Positions 5,075 to 7,641 of a stretch of 7,641 nucleotides of DNA are shown here, piece by piece. The position numbers were made by a program, and so were the translations under genes. The DNA comes from an uncultured Myxococcales bacterium (lineage in GTDB: Bacteria; Myxococcota_A; Bradymonadia; UBA7976; UBA1532): NCBI GenBank assembly GCA_937896275.1, contig CALBMW010000844.1, positions 1-7,641 on the forward strand, written 5' to 3'. The notes under the pieces were generated by a model. It ran no database searches. It was not told the origin of the DNA and saw only the letters and a list, made by a program, of their open reading frames with translations. Positions within the stretch are counted from its first letter, which is position 1; the number at the start of each line of letters is the position of its first letter.

Positions 5075-7428
5075 TCCTTCGGACGGTCTGGCTGATCCTT
5101 CGGACGGTCTGGCTGATCCTTCCGACCATCTGGCTGGCCCCTTGGGAGCCCGCCGCCCGCGAACGCACGCAGCAAGGCGGGCCCGACCAGAAGCTCGGCG
5201 CCCAGGGCCGCGACGATGGTGAGCACCAGCAGCGCACCGAAGAGTTGCAGGTTCACCATGTGCGCGCTCAGGAAGGCACCGAAGCCCGCGCACAGCAGCA
5301 CCGAGGTTACGACCATCGCCCGCCCTGCGTGTCGCGCCGCGCCCGCGATGGCCTCCTCGATCCCGCGCCCCTGCCGGCGACGCACCGCGACGTGGTGGAA
5401 GAAGTGGACGGTGTCGTCCACCACGACGCCGAGCGCGATCGAGGCGAGCAGCAGGTTGAACATGTCGACCGGCACCCCGCACGTCGCCATGACCGCCAGC
5501 ACGAGAGCGATGGGCAGCATGTTGGGGATCATGGCGAGCAGCCCCAGGCGCACCGAGCGCAGCAGGAGCATCATCGCCCCGCCGATGAGGCCCAGCGCCA
5601 GGGCGAAGCTGCGCACCATGTCACCGATGAGGGCGTCGACGACCGAGAGCAAGGTGTAGACGCCGCCCGTGGGCCAGACCTGGGCCGGCGGGCGCAGGTG
5701 GGCCGCGGCGCCGGCCTCGAGCCACCGCGCCAGGGAGCGATACTGATGCGCCTCGAGCCACGGCAGGCGGATCGAGAGTCGGCCGATCCGACCGTCACGG
5801 GTCATCAGCCGCCCCAGGTTGGCGCCGTCCGCCATCTCGTAGGCGAGCAGCGTCTGGGCGACGCCCGCGCGGTCGGCCGGCAGATCGCCCTCACCCCCCA
5901 GGGCGTGCCACGTCTCGCGGACCACGTCGAGCAAGGAAGCGTGCCCCCCGGGGCCGCGTCCGTCTTCGCCTCGCCACGCCAGCAGGTGCGCCTCGAGCGC
6001 GGCCCAGCGCCGGAGCAGCCCGGGTTCGTTGAGCCCATCGTCAGCGCCGCTGTCGAGCATCACCTCCAGGTTGACCGTGCCACCCAGGCGAGCGTCCGCC
6101 TGGTCGAAAGCCAGGCGCACCGGGTGACCGGCGGGCAAGAACCGCAAGGGGTCGTGGCGCACCTCGAGGCGCAGCGTGAGCGCGCCGGCGACCACGGCCA
6201 ACAGCGCCGAGGCGACGAGCACCGCGCGGTGTCGACGGACGGCGAAGCCGACGGTCGCGTCGACGAGACGCTCGATGGGGCCGGGCCGCTCGACGGCGCG
6301 CGCGATGCCGGCGCCCAACCGCCCCGCCAGCACGATCGGCAACAGCGTCAGCGACAGGACCATCGCGAAGGTCACGCCGAGGGCGGCGAAGGCTCCGAAC
6401 TCACTGGTGACGCCCAGGCGCGTGACCGTGAAGCCCAGCATGCCGAGGGCGGTGGTCAGGCTGGTGAAGACGATGGGTCGGCCGGTCTGATCCAGCGCGC
6501 GCACGGTCGCCGCGAAGGCATCCCCGTCGGCGCGCGCCTCGACCCGAAAGACGCTCATCAGGTGCACCGCGTCACCCAAGCCGACGGTCAGGAGGAGCGT
6601 TGGCAGGATGTTGTGCAGCGCGGTCATCGGATAGCCCAGCAGGGCCATGGCGCCGAAGGTCCAGACGAGCGAGACGAAGATCACCGCGAAGGGGCCGAGC
6701 ACAGCGAGCGGGTGGCGATAGATCAGGCCCAGCAACACACCGATGAGCACCAGCGCGGCGGCCAGCGAGCGATAGGCGTCCGACAGCGTGTGCGCGTTGA
6801 TCGCGGCCGCCAGCGCCGGGCCGCCCGCGACATGCAGCGCGAAGCCGGGCGCGGCGTGGGCGGCGGTGATCGCCATCAGTCGGCGGTAGAGCGCGTGGGA
6901 CGCCTTCTCGGGCACGACCGCGGTGCGCACCACCAGCCCCGTCGCACCCCCGTCGTCGGACAGCAGGTTGCCACGCACGGTCGGCGCGGCCCGCGCCGCG
7001 TCTCGGAATGCGCTGATCTCAGGGAGTAATTCGGCGAGCGGCCGTACGCTCACGGCGCCACCGCCGGCCCGGACGGAGGGCGCGTCGAGCAGGTTGTCCA
7101 CGCCGGTCACCACGTCCGGCGGATCGTCGATCGCCAGGATCGCGTCGCGCAGGGTCGCCAAGCGTTCGAGGTAGGGCGCGCTGAAGACGTCGCCCACCGC
7201 CACGATCACGAACACATCGTCGCGACCGAAGGTGGCGCGGAACCGCTCGAGCCTGACGCGCACGGGGGCGTCGGTCGCGAGGAAGGCCTCGAGCGTTGCG
7301 TCGAAGCGCAGGCGCGTCGCCGCCTGGTGACCCAGCGCCGCGGTCAGGGCGACCAGGACCGCGAGCACGAGGCGGCGGTGGTCGAGCACCCAGGTGGCCA
7401 GCCGCGCGAAGGGGCCGGGGGTCAGCAC
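5053..7428 (-). CDS. RND/MMPL-superfamily exporter, about 791 aa, with a repeat-built C-terminal tail
   Basis: An inner-membrane proton-driven exporter of the MMPL (PF03176) type, whose relatives move lipids, hopanoids or other hydrophobic compounds; the substrate here is unknown. It has the usual two-fold layout. Each half has a first membrane helix (LVLAVLVALTAALG near residue 20; AVLVASALLAVVAGALTL at mid-protein), a large periplasmic loop (opening with RLRFDATLEAFLATDAPV in half one) and a five-helix bundle. Typical motifs are LLLTVGLGDAVHLMSVF and SLTTALGMLGF in half one, and ASIALGVVVDDTVHFFHH in half two, whose acidic pair is expected to carry protons. I chose the GTG at 7428. The frame stays open to a GTG at 7599, but the extra 57 residues are Gly/Pro/Arg-rich, have more A/T at third positions and precede the normal family start. 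The tail of about 26 residues (GRKDQPD, RPKDQPD, RPKDQRD, SRK) comes from the tandem repeat. The gene is complete and converges on the lipoprotein gene. Confidence 0.88.
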   Translation of the reverse strand: MLTPGPFARLATWVLDHRRLVLAVLVALTAALGHQAATRLRFDATLEAFLATDAPVRVRLERFRATFGRDDVFVIVAVGDVFSAPYLERLATLRDAILAIDDPPDVVTGVDNLLDAPSVRAGGGAVSVRPLAELLPEISAFRDAARAAPTVRGNLLSDDGGATGLVVRTAVVPEKASHALYRRLMAITAAHAAPGFALHVAGGPALAAAINAHTLSDAYRSLAAALVLIGVLLGLIYRHPLAVLGPFAVIFVSLVWTFGAMALLGYPMTALHNILPTLLLTVGLGDAVHLMSVFRVEARADGDAFAATVRALDQTGRPIVFTSLTTALGMLGFTVTRLGVTSEFGAFAALGVTFAMVLSLTLLPIVLAGRLGAGIARAVERPGPIERLVDATVGFAVRRHRAVLVASALLAVVAGALTLRLEVRHDPLRFLPAGHPVRLAFDQADARLGGTVNLEVMLDSGADDGLNEPGLLRRWAALEAHLLAWRGEDGRGPGGHASLLDVVRETWHALGGEGDLPADRAGVAQTLLAYEMADGANLGRLMTRDGRIGRLSIRLPWLEAHQYRSLARWLEAGAAAHLRPPAQVWPTGGVYTLLSVVDALIGDMVRSFALALGLIGGAMMLLLRSVRLGLLAMIPNMLPIALVLAVMATCGVPVDMFNLLLASIALGVVVDDTVHFFHHVAVRRRQGRGIEEAIAGAARHAGRAMVVTSVLLCAGFGAFLSAHMVNLQLFGALLVLTIVAALGAELLVGPALLRAFAGGGLPRGQPDGRKDQPDRPKDQPDRPKDQRDSRK
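5065..5127. repeat. 21-bp tandem repeat, three copies plus partial ends
   Basis: Copies lie at 5065-5085, 5086-5106 and 5107-5127, with a partial fourth from 5128 to about 5137. Copies 1 and 2 differ at one base; copy 3 differs from copy 2 at two bases. The lipoprotein stop codon (5072-5074) is inside copy 1. On the minus strand each copy encodes a heptapeptide of the type RPKDQPD at the C-terminus of the exporter. The unit keeps codons with A or T in the third position (GAT, CCA, CGT), unusual for this GC-rich window, which suggests a recent expansion. The period is a multiple of three, so copy number can change without breaking the exporter frame. Confidence 0.9.
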
Positions 7429-7606
7429 GGCGTCGATGCGCGGCGACTGGGCCTCGCGTCCCTGCGGGCTTCCGCCGCGCCCCGACTGCGGCCCTGCGGC
7501 TCTGCGCGAGGCGGTGCCGGCCCACCCGGCGCGAGGGAGCGCGGGGCCGTCCAGAGGCCGCGCAGGAGGCGCACCGACCCGTGGCCCACCGAGAGCCACG
7601 CGCCTC
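7429..7606. other. Leader region upstream of the exporter, probably non-coding
   Basis: This 178-bp stretch stays open in the exporter frame from a GTG at 7599, which has a GAGAGG three bases before it. Its Gly/Pro/Arg-rich translation and the roughly one in five third positions that are A or T differ from the exporter body, where G or C dominates. I read it as an intergenic leader, with the chance that it is a real N-terminal extension. No clear promoter was found in it. Confidence 0.4.
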
Positions 7607-7641
7607 TCAAAAGAGCGCGGCGCCCATGAAGAGTCCGAGGA
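7607..7641 (-). CDS. C-terminal stub of an upstream gene, possibly an outer-membrane beta-barrel protein
   Basis: Reading in from the right edge on the minus strand, one frame gives LGLFMGAALF followed by TGA (7609-7607). Alternating hydrophobic residues ending in Phe are the classic signature recognised by the BAM machinery at the end of outer-membrane beta-barrels. The stop lies seven bases before the alternative exporter start at 7599 and about 180 bp before the preferred one at 7428. Genes for beta-barrel or outer-membrane lipoprotein-sorting proteins often neighbour MMPL exporters. With only ten residues visible, both the gene and its nature are tentative. Confidence 0.3.
   Translation of the reverse strand, partial: LGLFMGAALF

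Noticed and set aside
3998..5482. Minus-strand open frame across the lipoprotein gene
   Set aside because: It is Arg/His/Gly-rich antisense sequence; the plus strand has a lipoprotein signal peptide and a sensible start.
5245..7029. Long open frame on the plus strand across the exporter gene
   Set aside because: It is a GC-bias shadow of the RND/MMPL gene, with no domain-like sequence and no ribosome binding site.
7591..7608. GAGAG/CTCTC hairpin over the alternative exporter ribosome binding site
   Set aside because: It is a five-base stem with a mismatched flank and is likely to be chance.

Overview
This is a very GC-rich bacterial window with strong third-position G/C bias. It carries parts or all of seven protein genes and no RNA genes, insertion sequences or CRISPR arrays. 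The base composition, the HDOD-GAF regulator, the lipoprotein and the RND/MMPL exporter suggest a Gram-negative, probably environmental bacterium. Myxococcota (former Deltaproteobacteria) is my best guess; this is an inference from style, not from a marker gene.

Layout. (1) At 1-552, on the minus strand and cut by the left edge, is the N-terminal part of a formimidoylglutamate deiminase (HutF-like), an enzyme of histidine breakdown. It reads away from a 226-bp divergent intergenic region that holds a plausible sigma70-type promoter and an unusual pair of interleaved inverted repeats. (2) At 779-1465, on the plus strand, is a gene for a DUF4336-like, degenerate metallo-beta-lactamase-fold protein. 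It is broken after 47 codons by an in-frame TAA. The same frame then continues at once with well-formed coding sequence, readable from a GTG at 929. (3) At 1527-5074, on the plus strand, three genes lie close together (gaps of 16 and 31 bp) and look like one operon: an HDOD-GAF signalling protein, a histidine-rich multi-pass membrane protein of no family I can name, and a lipoprotein of unknown function. The first has no Shine-Dalgarno sequence but has a -10-like box placed for a leaderless transcript. (4) From about 7428 down to 5053, on the minus strand, is a complete RND/MMPL-superfamily exporter that converges on the lipoprotein gene and overlaps its 3' end by 22 bp. The overlap lies in and beside a 21-bp tandem repeat that gives the exporter a charged heptapeptide-repeat tail. 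(5) At the right edge a 10-residue C-terminal stub ending in Phe precedes the exporter and may be the tail of an outer-membrane beta-barrel protein.

The HDOD-GAF/membrane protein/lipoprotein group next to an RND exporter could be an envelope-associated module, with sensing in the cytoplasm, an integral membrane protein, an outer-membrane-anchored lipoprotein and an exporter of lipid-like substrates. That link is inference from gene order only. The parts most worth following up are the unnamed His-rich membrane protein, the repeat-built tail at the convergent overlap, and the interrupted DUF4336-like gene.
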